Positions 35,772 to 43,991 of a stretch of DNA of 64,000 nt are shown here, piece after piece. Below the pieces are notes generated by a model. The model was not told the DNA's origin, did no database searches, and was given only the letters and a program-made list of their open reading frames with translations. The stretch lies in NCBI GenBank assembly GCA_016787705.1, contig JAEUTP010000010.1, positions 1-64,000 on the forward strand, read 5' to 3'. The translations under genes and the position numbers were made by a program. Positions within the stretch are counted from its first letter, which is position 1; each line of letters starts with the position of its first letter. Source of the stretch: Bacteroidia bacterium (GTDB lineage Bacteria; Bacteroidota; Bacteroidia; B-17B0; Aurantibacillaceae).

Positions 35772-36271
35772 TTTACTTTTCCTTGATCGAAAAGTAAACA
35801 AAAGACAAGGCAAAACGATCCTTCTGCCCGCTCTTGAACTTTCTTGAAAGACAAATAAAGTAAAAAATTCTGTTCCCGTTTTTCACACTGGAATGAACAG
35901 AATTTTAAACGATCCCGATAGCTATCGGGACCTTTATTGTCTTTCTACGAAAGTTCAATTCACCCACACACACGCTCAGCGTTTTGCCCTCCAGCCAACA
36001 ACAGCAAGTCACTTAACAACCAACCATACGAAGCTCAAAGCGAAAACCCAAACATCTGTATACCAAACGCGCAAGCACACATAGTTTGGCGGCCTATTAA
36101 AATTTTTTGTTAAAAAAATCTTTGTTTTTCAAAAGTGTTGGGCCTGTGCGAAGTTGATTTTCGCCTCTCGCGAAGCGCTTAAATCATCAGCTTGAAAGAC
36201 AAAGATTTTTAGAAAAATTTTAAGAAGCCTTGAATTTTTTGCTTACTTTTTTGTTCAATCAAAAAAGTAAG
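35772..36271. repeat. ~500-bp non-coding dispersed element bounded by hairpins
   Basis: This fills a 610-bp stretch without a convincing gene. Its left end is a perfect 10-bp hairpin (TTTACTTTTC-N7-GAAAAGTAAA, 35772-35798) and its right end an 11-bp hairpin (CTTACTTTTTT-N8-AAAAAAGTAAG, 36242-36271). Inside are a palindrome at 35913-35930 and the phrases GCCCTCCAGCCAAC and GGGCCTGTGCGAAG, which I recall as recurring in Bacteroidota intergenic sequence. A short ORF inside (35893-36084) looks spurious. Confidence 0.5.
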
Positions 36272-36357
36272 GCCTAATATCTTATAAAAGAGTTATATTC
36301 CTAAAATAATCTTTTTCAATACAAAAAACCGTATTTTTACTTAAGCAAAACAAAATT

Positions 36358-37389
36358 ATGTCGTTACGTATTTACGGTAAACTGCCTTCAGGCGAACGCC
36401 TAAAAAAAATTCAATCTTCGCCTAATTATAAAAACGGCTCTTTCCAGAACATCTCCAAAACAAATGCCATGGCCGAAGATGCTTCTTTCTGCAAAATGAT
36501 GAAAGAATTTTTGAATAAACCTAAGAACGTTGCACCACCAGCAAATTTACCGTCGATAAAAACAGATCTTAAAAAATTAAATAACACTGAGCCTACAATT
36601 GTATGGTTCGGACATTCGTCTTACTTTATTAAAATAAATAACAAAACTGTTTTAGTAGACCCTGTGTTTAGCGGTAATGCAGCACCTGTATCTTTTATGG
36701 TGAAAGCCTTTAAAGGTGCTGATGTGTATACTACTGAAGATTTTCCTGCCATTGATATTTTGCTGTTAACGCATGATCATTACGATCATCTCGATCATAA
36801 AACGGTTACTAAATTAAATAGTAAAGTAAAAAAGATAGTTTGCTCTTTAGGCTTAGGCTCGCATTTAGAGCACTGGGGCATTTCTAAAAACAAAATAAAT
36901 GAGCTGGATTGGTTTGAAAATTTTACTGATGATGATCTTAGCTTCACCGCTACTCCCGCCAGGCACTTTACTGGCCGAGGTATTAAGCGCGGGCAAACAT
37001 TGTGGTCATCGTTTGTATTAAAAACAAAAACACATCATTTATTTTTGGGTGGCGACTCCGGTTACGATAAACATTTTAAAGAGATAGGCGAACAATTTGG
37101 CCCCTTTGATATTTCCATTTTAGAATCAGGACAGTACAATAAATCATGGCCAAACATTCATATGATGCCGGAAGAAACAGTACAGGCCAGCCTTGATCTG
37201 AAAGCAAAAATTTTATTGCCGGTGCATTGGGCAAAATTCTCGTTGGCCATGCATGCCTGGGATGAGCCTATTGAACGTATCTTAAAAAAAGCAAACGAAT
37301 TAAATGTAAAAGTTGCAACACCACACATTGGTGAGCCTGTTGTTTTAGGCAATAGCTTACCAAACAAAACGTGGTGGCAAACGCTTTGA
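36358..37389 (+). CDS. MBL-fold metal-dependent hydrolase, NAPE-PLD/UlaG-like
   Basis: A 343-residue zinc-dependent beta-lactamase-fold hydrolase. The metal motif HDHYDHLD is at about residue 140, preceded by WFGHSSYFIKI. A later His in TPARHFTGRGI, an Asp in FLGGDSGYD and a His in LLPVHWAKF complete the site. The RHFTGRG and SGQYN segments point to the NAPE-PLD/UlaG branch, which hydrolyses phosphodiester or lactone substrates; the substrate is not known. It starts with ATG right after the non-coding repeat and is followed 4 bp later by a small gene, probably an operon. Confidence 0.88.
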   Translation: MSLRIYGKLPSGERLKKIQSSPNYKNGSFQNISKTNAMAEDASFCKMMKEFLNKPKNVAPPANLPSIKTDLKKLNNTEPTIVWFGHSSYFIKINNKTVLVDPVFSGNAAPVSFMVKAFKGADVYTTEDFPAIDILLLTHDHYDHLDHKTVTKLNSKVKKIVCSLGLGSHLEHWGISKNKINELDWFENFTDDDLSFTATPARHFTGRGIKRGQTLWSSFVLKTKTHHLFLGGDSGYDKHFKEIGEQFGPFDISILESGQYNKSWPNIHMMPEETVQASLDLKAKILLPVHWAKFSLAMHAWDEPIERILKKANELNVKVATPHIGEPVVLGNSLPNKTWWQTL

Positions 37390-37393
37390 ATGT

Positions 37394-38041
37394 ATGAAGC
37401 TATACCTTACAGTATTATGTTTTATTATTTGTTTTTGTGGTTTTGCGCAAGATACATTGGTGCTGTGTGAAAAGAAAGATCCAGCAAAAGAATATAAAAT
37501 TGAATTGAAGAAATATCCAGTAAAGATCATCTCTAAACAAAATGATATTTACCATGCCTTTTTAATGGATTATAAAGATTCCGTTTTGTTTATCCGCAGT
37601 CGAGATTTTGGCCGGGAAACCAACCAAAAAATAAAAGATCTGTTTGAGAAAGCTACTTACCTTGCCGACTCACTTAACTTAAAAAGTAAAGAGGTAGATA
37701 GTTTAATGCTCACGGTAAGAAAAAAAGAAACGGAGTTAATGTATTCAATTGACACGAGCATTAACATTTCATCCATCAAAAAAATAAAAATAGAGAACCG
37801 CTTCAGGCCTGAAAAAAAACAACGTGTAAAAAATGTAGAACGCACCAGTTACATTGCACTTATTGGCACGCCGGTAGTACTGGCGCTTTCTGTTTTATTT
37901 TTGCCGCCAACCACATTGCCGTATATTATTGTACCTGTTTTTAGCGCGGGTGTTGGCTTTGCCATTGCCAACCTTGCACTTGAAAAAAAGCGCTTGAACT
38001 TTAAAACAACCTGGATGGTAAAAACCCTGATCAGGTCATAA
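37394..38041 (+). CDS. Exported protein with C-terminal membrane helices, unknown
   Basis: A 215-residue protein with a signal peptide (cleavage near GFAQ, residue ~19), a small beta-rich part (IKLKKYPVKIISKQ...DYKDSVLFIRSRDFG), a helical middle (LFEKATYLADSLNL...), and two hydrophobic segments near residues 152-196 (YIALIGTPVVLALSVLFLPP; YIIVPVFSAGVGFAIANLAL). I do not recognise the family. The start is 4 bp after the MBL hydrolase stop, so it is almost certainly co-transcribed and may work with it in the envelope. Confidence 0.6.
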   Translation: MKLYLTVLCFIICFCGFAQDTLVLCEKKDPAKEYKIELKKYPVKIISKQNDIYHAFLMDYKDSVLFIRSRDFGRETNQKIKDLFEKATYLADSLNLKSKEVDSLMLTVRKKETELMYSIDTSINISSIKKIKIENRFRPEKKQRVKNVERTSYIALIGTPVVLALSVLFLPPTTLPYIIVPVFSAGVGFAIANLALEKKRLNFKTTWMVKTLIRS

Positions 38042-38118
38042 CATTACTTAAACACTTGTTAATATAGGCTTTCAGGGCAAATCCCACATTTGGAATGCAA
38101 TATGTTAAAAACAAAAAA

Positions 38119-38165
38119 TAGGTAATTTTACCTATATCTTTTCTCATTGTGATAATTTATATTTG
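38119..38165 (+). promoter_or_regulatory. Candidate promoter -7 box and palindrome upstream of the PAS gene
   Basis: TATATTTG (38158-38165) is a perfect match to the Bacteroidota -7 consensus TAnnTTTG, 29 bp before the start of the PAS protein. No good -33 TTTG is seen at the right spacing. Just upstream, TAGGTAA-TT-TTACCTA (38119-38134) is a near-perfect 7-bp inverted repeat that could be an operator. Confidence 0.3.
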
Positions 38166-38194
38166 ATCATCTCCCTTTGTGTGAAAAATAGATT

Positions 38195-38869
38195 ATGAGC
38201 GAAAAAATTACTGAGTTTACTGTACGAGGTAAATCGGAAGAAGAGCTGTTGCAGTTGTTGCGTGATTATGAACAATCGTTAGCGAGTGAAAAAAAATATC
38301 ATGCAACATTAGATCATATGATGGAAGGTTTCCAGATCATTGATTTTAATTTCCGTTATACCTATGTGAACGACGCCGTTGTAAAACAAAGTAAATATAC
38401 ACGCGAAGAGCTGATGGGTTACACGATGATGGAAAAATACCCGGGCATTGAAAACACTGAGCTCTTTAAAACGCTTACCAAATGCATGGTAGAGCGGATA
38501 GCCATTAATTTTGAAAATGAATTTGATTTTCCTGATGGCAGCAAAGGTTATTTTGAATTACGCATACAACCGGTGCAGGAAGGTTTATTTATTCTCTCTA
38601 TGGATATAACCGAACGCAAACGTGCAGAGCTTGCAAAAAAAGAATACATAAAAGGCTTAGAAGAAATGGTATTTATGACCTCGCACAAAGTACGCCAACC
38701 TGTTGCACATATTTTAGGCATTTCTATTTTACTCAACGACTCTGTTAACTCGCAAGAAGACCTCAATAAAATGGTAGGCTACATGAAAGAGTCTGCCCTC
38801 TCATTAGATGCGTTTACAAAAGAACTCACCAGCTTTATTAAAAAGCTGGAAGTGAATGCGAGGGGGTGA
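38195..38869 (+). CDS. PAS protein with a kinase-like dimerisation helix but no catalytic domain
   Basis: A 224-residue protein: an N-terminal coiled coil, a PAS domain at ~35-145 (MMEGFQIIDFNFRYTYVNDAV...LFILSMDITERKRAE), then a HisKA-like helix with a possible phospho-His in FMTSHKVRQPVAHILG. The protein ends there at ~224, without the HATPase domain that a kinase needs. It could be a truncated kinase, a regulator that dimerises with full-length kinases, or a phosphatase-type partner. It lies 64 bp upstream of the ATPase of the PARIS-like island on the same strand and may belong to the same transcript, though no link is known. Confidence 0.7.
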   Translation: MSEKITEFTVRGKSEEELLQLLRDYEQSLASEKKYHATLDHMMEGFQIIDFNFRYTYVNDAVVKQSKYTREELMGYTMMEKYPGIENTELFKTLTKCMVERIAINFENEFDFPDGSKGYFELRIQPVQEGLFILSMDITERKRAELAKKEYIKGLEEMVFMTSHKVRQPVAHILGISILLNDSVNSQEDLNKMVGYMKESALSLDAFTKELTSFIKKLEVNARG

Positions 38870-38933
38870 AAATTGGGGAAATGAGAAATTCGATTAACTT
38901 TGATTGTTACTAAAAAATATAAATTAAAATCTG

Positions 38934-40316
38934 ATGAATATAATTGAAAATATTACGATAGAGGGTTTATTTGGTGAACACACACTAAATATCCCCATAA
39001 AAGACAATAAGCTTTTATTAGTTGCAGAAAATGGCTCAGGCAAGACCACAATTGTAAATATCATTTATTTTTTTCTATCTAAACAATGGATAAAATTATT
39101 GAGGTACAATTTTTCCAAAATAACTGCGACAATTGATGGAGAAAAAATATCTTTAAACAAAGAAGACATTGACCTATTTAGGTCTGACAAAATACAAAAA
39201 TTCCTTATGCGGTATCCTAGTAATCTAAGGGAAAAATTATTTGACTTTTTTCTTACCGCAGATCCAATCGAACTATTTAGAACACCACAAAAAATGGAGC
39301 TCGCCGCAGACAAATTAAATATTCCGATGTCAATATTTTTTGAATTATCAACAAGAATTAATCGCGAACAATTTAATTTATTTTCAAATATTTCGGAAAA
39401 AAATTTACAAACTAACAAAATAATTGATGCGCAAATACTTTATCTACCTACTTATAGAAGAATTGAGCAAGATTTAAAGAATATTTTTCCTGATTTAGAA
39501 AGTGATATTGATAAATATAGAAGACGTAAACGCATAAATAAAACCTCTGATGAAACAAGTTATGTAGAATTAGTAGAATTTGGGATGGAATATGTTGAAG
39601 TGAAAATAAATAATAGACTAAATGAGCTTAAAGAAAATTTGAACAATAAATTAAAAAATGATTTAACTGGAACTTATCTAAAAGATGTGATAAATAAACG
39701 ATATACTAAAATTAGTACCACAGAAACAGATACATTTGATGAAAAAGTTTTAAGCTCAATTTTAAATATTATAGATGAGGATGTTTTATCAAAAGCAGAA
39801 AAAGAGAAATTAATCACTTTTGTGGGTGAAATAAAACAAGTTCGCGGCTTAAAAAAAGATGAAAATAAAATGATTGCATTTTTCATATACAGATTGATTA
39901 ACATATATAATGAACAAAAAAAGGAAGAACAAGATATTGTTGAATTTGTAAATATTTGCAACCAGTATTCTTCTAATAAAGAGTTTATTTACGATAATAT
40001 TAATTTTCAACTTTACATTTCCCCGAAAGTTCACGGGGAAATTCGACATAAAGAAAGAATTGAATTAAAAGATTTGTCGTCTGGAGAAAAACAAATCGTT
40101 TCACTATTTAGTCATTTATATCTTTCAAAACAACGATATTTTGTTATTATTGATGAACCTGAATTATCTTTATCGGTTCCATGGCAGCAAAGATTTTTGA
40201 GTGATGTAAACTCAAACCAGTATTGTGATGGTATTATTGCCGTTACACATTCACCATTCATTTTTGAAAACGAATTAGAAGAATATTCTCACACCCTTTC
40301 TGAATTTATATCTTAA
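38934..40316 (+). CDS. ABC-type ATPase of a PARIS-like defence pair (AriA-like)
   Basis: A 460-residue soluble AAA/ABC-class ATPase. Walker A is AENGSGKTT at 31-39, with Ala in place of the usual first Gly. The signature LSSGEKQIVSLFSHL and Walker B YFVIIDEPELSLSVPWQQ lie near residues 380-420, followed by the switch TH in AVTHSPF. The middle is a long charged helical insertion. In PARIS systems AriA is such an ATPase, which senses phage anti-restriction proteins and releases the toxin AriB. Here the next gene, 3 bp downstream, is a DUF4435 protein, exactly that arrangement. The codons look more AT-rich than in neighbouring genes, which suggests acquired DNA. Confidence 0.72.
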   Translation: MNIIENITIEGLFGEHTLNIPIKDNKLLLVAENGSGKTTIVNIIYFFLSKQWIKLLRYNFSKITATIDGEKISLNKEDIDLFRSDKIQKFLMRYPSNLREKLFDFFLTADPIELFRTPQKMELAADKLNIPMSIFFELSTRINREQFNLFSNISEKNLQTNKIIDAQILYLPTYRRIEQDLKNIFPDLESDIDKYRRRKRINKTSDETSYVELVEFGMEYVEVKINNRLNELKENLNNKLKNDLTGTYLKDVINKRYTKISTTETDTFDEKVLSSILNIIDEDVLSKAEKEKLITFVGEIKQVRGLKKDENKMIAFFIYRLINIYNEQKKEEQDIVEFVNICNQYSSNKEFIYDNINFQLYISPKVHGEIRHKERIELKDLSSGEKQIVSLFSHLYLSKQRYFVIIDEPELSLSVPWQQRFLSDVNSNQYCDGIIAVTHSPFIFENELEEYSHTLSEFIS

Positions 40317-40319
40317 GGT

Positions 40320-41246
40320 ATGGAATTTTTAAAGTATTTAAAAAGTGCGGCTAAGTCAAATACGAGCGTCAGAACGAAGTTTTTGCAACAATATAATAAA
40401 AATGATAAGTCGATTCACATCTTTTATGAGGGAAATGACGATCCATCATTCTACACTAATTATTTCGAGCAAAAATCTAAACTGAAAGTTTATCATTATC
40501 AGGCTGAGAATAAAGCCGGTGTTTATGAAATCCATTCTAAAATAAATTGGAATATTTATAAAAGAAATAGAGCTCTTTTTTTTGCAGACAAAGATTTCTC
40601 CGACATATTAAAAGAAATTTACCCCACTGAAAGTAATATTTTTGTAACAAAACATTATTCAATAGAAAATTATTTGGTTTGTAAAGCAATTTTTACAAGA
40701 ATACTACGAGATATTTTGCATATCGATGATGATAAGTTCATAAACAAATGTTATAGGAATTTCGATAAAAATTTAAAAATTTTTAGCTACAAAATTCAAC
40801 CTCTTATTGCTTGGATTGTTTATCACAGATCGATTAAGTCAAAATTGCAATTGAATAATTTTAAAATTTCCGATTTATTTTATTTTGATAATAATTTAAA
40901 TATCAATAAGCATAAGCTATGTAATGGTTTAAAAATTCAAAATCATCTTTTAACAAAAACAAAATTAACACATACCCCAAATTGCTGGAAAGGAATTTTA
41001 CATTATTATAAGCAAATACGCAAAATTCATTCACATAAAGTGTATGTAAGAGGAAAATATGAAATTTGGTTTCTGGCGACATATATAAATAAGCTCGTTA
41101 CAATCATAAATAATTCTAAAAACGCGGGCGAACCGAAAATAAAGATGCAATTTAATTTAACAGCTGACAACGCTGTTGAATTATTAGGACCTAGATTAAA
41201 AAAACCAAATGATTTAAGCGTTTTTTTAGAAACAAATAAAAAATAA
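40320..41246 (+). CDS. DUF4435/TOPRIM-like effector of a PARIS-like defence pair (AriB-like)
   Basis: A 308-residue DUF4435 protein. The TOPRIM-like acidic residues are Glu37 in IHIFYEGNDD and Asp90/Asp92 in FFADKDFSD. The family hallmark ENYLVC follows in FVTKHYSIENYLVCKA. In PARIS, AriB is the toxin that, once freed from AriA by a trigger such as T7 Ocr, degrades a host tRNA and stops phage growth. The remaining ~170 residues are helical, basic and Asn/Lys-rich. The start is 3 bp after the ATPase stop, so the two genes are one operon. A terminator-like repeat follows 43 bp downstream. Confidence 0.72.
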   Translation: MEFLKYLKSAAKSNTSVRTKFLQQYNKNDKSIHIFYEGNDDPSFYTNYFEQKSKLKVYHYQAENKAGVYEIHSKINWNIYKRNRALFFADKDFSDILKEIYPTESNIFVTKHYSIENYLVCKAIFTRILRDILHIDDDKFINKCYRNFDKNLKIFSYKIQPLIAWIVYHRSIKSKLQLNNFKISDLFYFDNNLNINKHKLCNGLKIQNHLLTKTKLTHTPNCWKGILHYYKQIRKIHSHKVYVRGKYEIWFLATYINKLVTIINNSKNAGEPKIKMQFNLTADNAVELLGPRLKKPNDLSVFLETNKK

Positions 41247-41288
41247 CATATCCATGTAAGCGCAGATTGCAATCCGTACTAACAATAA

Positions 41289-41327
41289 AAAAAGGAAGAA
41301 AACGAAATTATCATTTTCTTCCTTTTT
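41289..41327 (+). terminator. Terminator of the PARIS-like operon, first of three related hairpins
   Basis: A perfect 14-bp stem (AAAAAGGAAGAAAA/TTTTCTTCCTTTTT) with an 11-nt loop, just downstream of the AriB-like stop. Confidence 0.8.
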
Positions 41328-41690
41328 GATTTAAACTCCTTCAAGAGTTAAATATTCTTCGCGCTTGTCATTTTAACGAAGGAGAAATCTCGTTTAACAG
41401 ATCCCTCATTCTTCGGAATGACATCAAAAAAAATGGAAGGCAGTATATTAAATACGGGCTTCCGTTTTTTGTTTAAGCTCAATCAAAGGTTAAATATTTT
41501 TGATTCTTTCACGTCAGGCTGAGCGAAGTCGAAGCCCTTCTATTACCCCTTATGCCCTTCGACTCCGCTCAGGGTGACAAAAAAATGGAAGGCAGTATAT
41601 TAAATACGGGCTTCCATTTTTTGTTTAAGCTCAATCAAGAGTTAAATATCCTCCTCCGTCGCTTCGCGACACCTCCTCAAAGAGGAGGAT
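41289..41690. repeat. Mosaic of terminator-like direct repeats and palindromes
   Basis: This fills the 468-bp gap after the PARIS-like operon. Three copies of a hairpin plus tail unit are present at 41289-41355 (diverged), 41428-41497 and 41579-41649. The last two share the hairpin arms TGGAAG/CTTCC(A/G) and the tail TTTAAGCTCAATCAA-GTTAAATAT. Between them are an inverted repeat at 41366-41423 (TGTCATT...AATGACA) and another at 41513-41578 (arms CTGAGCGAAGTCGAAG-type). A third palindrome, TCCTCCTC...GAGGAGGA, is at 41649-41689 and recurs at 43876-43915. No gene is seen in the segment. Confidence 0.65.
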
Positions 41691-41714
41691 ACTGTGTTTG
41701 CTTGCGCGGTATTA

Positions 41715-43730
41715 TTACTTCGAAATAACTTTAAACTCTACCCTGCGGTTTATTTGTCTGCCTTTTGCAGTAGCGTTGCTTGCAACGGGTTGTGTTTCTC
41801 CATAACTTTTTAAAGTTACCTGCGTTTCGTTAACCCCTAATTTATTTTTAATATATTTTGATACAGCTTCTGCACGCCTGTATGCCAACTGATCATTATA
41901 TTTTTTTGAACCTACATTATCTGTATGTCCCGAGATCTCAACCTGTAAAGCCGGGTACTCTTTAAATAATTTTACCAATCGGTCTAATTCGTAATACGAT
42001 TCTTTTTTCAATTCAGCTTTATCAAAATCAAAAAAGATATTATTAATGGAGATCGATTGCCCCGCTTCTATTGGTGTGATCAAAAGATCCTGTGTTATTT
42101 CTTTATACTCCGGTAATTTACTCAAATCAATATTTGAGTTCACAGAAATAAATCCAGGTTTCTCTGCCAAATAACCATAACTTGTACCTGAAGGCAATAC
42201 AATGGCATACTCTCCGGTTGTTGGATTAGAAACTGCAATGCCAGCTTCTTTTCCATCTACTAAATTCTCAAAGAAAATTCTCACACCTGAAACCGGCTCG
42301 TTAGTTTTACTATTCATTACTTTACCTTTTACCAAAACAACCGGTGTAGGTTTTAATGTTTTTACCAATGCTAAAGAATACAGATCATAATCACCCGGTG
42401 TTTCACCTTCAGAAGTAAAATACACTTTGTCGCCAGAAGCAGAAGTAGTAAAAAAAGATTCGTCGTGCGATGTATTTACTTTAGGTCCTAAATTTTCAGG
42501 AATACTCCAGTTGGTCCATGTATCGTCTAATCTTCTTGTCATATACACATCAGCGCCACCATAACCGGTTAAACCATCAGATGTATAATACAGAGTTCGG
42601 TCATCTGCTGCTAAAAAGGGCGCACTCTCGGTACCCTTTGTATTTACCTGCATGCCAAGATTGATAGGTTTTGTCCAGGTACTATCTTCTTTCATGGTGC
42701 TTATATAAAGATCCAATCCTCCGTAAGTATTATTTTTTATTTCTTTGGCCATCAATAAATATTTTTGGCTGTTAGAAAGATAATAAGCCACCAGATCGCT
42801 GCTGTTAAAATCATCTTCTATCTGTATGGTTTGCGGAAAGCTCCAACCCGTTGGGGTACGGCGACTGATAGAAACACCCTGCCGCATCGATCCGTCTTTA
42901 CTATAAGCATTTCCTAACAAAACAGTATTACCGTCCGGCGAAATAGAATTAATAAAATTCGGGAATTTATTATTTAAGGGCTCGCCAATATTTTTTGCGG
43001 TACCCCAGGCATTTGCTTTTGCATCCCATTCTGCATACCAGATATCTTCATCATCGTCTTTACCACCTACATTTCCCGGATCGCGATAGCGGCTAAAATA
43101 AAGTGTGTTGCCATCCGGCGAGATCAACGGCCCCATTTCAGGATATTGACTATTTACACCACCTGTTAATTTTGTAGCTACCATAGATGATTTTACAATA
43201 TCCGATTCACTTAATTTTATTTCCATTGGTTTATCTGATTCTAACAAACCAATAGCATCAATGGCTACCGGAATATCTTTAACAGACTGGAAAATAATTT
43301 TTACTGCTGCAATTTTAAAATCAAGCACAGATGCATCTACATTTAATAAACGGCTGCCGCTTAAACCTTTTTTAAAAGTGTAAGAGATCACTTCTTTTTC
43401 TTTGTCTAACGAATCGTAAGCAATCACACAACTGATATAACCGGGGTGATTGGATTCTGCCACCAAAATATATTTGGCTTTCATGGGCGTTAGAAAGCTT
43501 ACTTTAATAAATTCAGTTTTTTCACCGGTGCCTTTAGGCTCCCACGCATTTGCATTCTTGCCACTGCGAGGTAATACGTTTGGTCTTCCTAAAACCTGTT
43601 TGGAAGAATATTCTTTTGTACCAACCTGTGACGAGTGATCAAGCACTTTATATGCCCATTGCACATTTTGAGAAGTAAGAATGAAGGGTAATACAAAAAT
43701 GAAAAGGATAATAATTTTTTTCATAAACAA
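41715..43730 (-). CDS. OmpA-family surface protein with PD40 propeller
   Basis: A 671-residue exported protein. After the signal peptide comes an N-terminal ~170-residue beta domain (KVLDHSSQVGTKEYSSKQVLG...YILVAESNHPGYISCV, discoidin-like in appearance). Next is a WD40-like PD40 beta-propeller with recurring SPDGNTLYFSR and AADDRTLYYTSDG motifs, then a carboxypeptidase-regulatory-like domain (VKGKVMNSKTNEPVSGVRIF). An OmpA C-terminal peptidoglycan-binding domain ends it (FFDFDKAELKKESYYEL, ISGHTDNVGSKKYN, NRRVEFKV). This domain order recurs in Bacteroidota, including T9SS-associated PorE-like proteins, but I cannot equate it with PorE. It is monocistronic. Confidence 0.88.
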   Translation of the reverse strand: MFMKKIIILFIFVLPFILTSQNVQWAYKVLDHSSQVGTKEYSSKQVLGRPNVLPRSGKNANAWEPKGTGEKTEFIKVSFLTPMKAKYILVAESNHPGYISCVIAYDSLDKEKEVISYTFKKGLSGSRLLNVDASVLDFKIAAVKIIFQSVKDIPVAIDAIGLLESDKPMEIKLSESDIVKSSMVATKLTGGVNSQYPEMGPLISPDGNTLYFSRYRDPGNVGGKDDDEDIWYAEWDAKANAWGTAKNIGEPLNNKFPNFINSISPDGNTVLLGNAYSKDGSMRQGVSISRRTPTGWSFPQTIQIEDDFNSSDLVAYYLSNSQKYLLMAKEIKNNTYGGLDLYISTMKEDSTWTKPINLGMQVNTKGTESAPFLAADDRTLYYTSDGLTGYGGADVYMTRRLDDTWTNWSIPENLGPKVNTSHDESFFTTSASGDKVYFTSEGETPGDYDLYSLALVKTLKPTPVVLVKGKVMNSKTNEPVSGVRIFFENLVDGKEAGIAVSNPTTGEYAIVLPSGTSYGYLAEKPGFISVNSNIDLSKLPEYKEITQDLLITPIEAGQSISINNIFFDFDKAELKKESYYELDRLVKLFKEYPALQVEISGHTDNVGSKKYNDQLAYRRAEAVSKYIKNKLGVNETQVTLKSYGETQPVASNATAKGRQINRRVEFKVISK

Positions 43731-43875
43731 TTTTTAATTGTACTATGGCAATTGTTATTCCTGCGCGTTGTATTTCATCAAACTGTGGAAATACACGCAA
43801 CACATAAAACATTTTTGGAAAGCGCTTCTACACTGTGTAGAGTAATTTGCCCTTTATTTATTTATTTACTTTCTT

Positions 43876-43915
43876 TCCTCCTCCGTTGCTTCGCGCCACC
43901 TCCTAAAGAGGAGGA
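43876..43915. repeat. Palindromic repeat, second copy
   Basis: TCCTCCTC...GAGGAGGA with a GCTTCGCG core, the same unit as 41649-41689. It lies between the OmpA gene and the TonB receptor gene, followed by the G-rich string GGAGAGGGTGCCCGAAGG. The rest of the ~260-bp gap has nothing else. Confidence 0.7.
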
Positions 43916-43991
43916 TACTAACCGCCTAAGCGTAAAGTATCCCTCTCTGGAGAGGGTGCCCGAAGGGCGGGAAAGGAAGCGATCTGAAAAA

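Noticed and set aside
35893-36084. 63-codon frame inside the non-coding repeat
   Set aside because: It starts next to a palindrome and reads as a translation of repeat DNA (Thr/Gln/Asn-rich without structure). No ribosome-binding site or domain is seen.
41289-41690. Possible CRISPR array
   Set aside because: Only three units with unequal spacing, palindromic repeats with T tracts, and spacers that are themselves dispersed repeats; no cas genes nearby.
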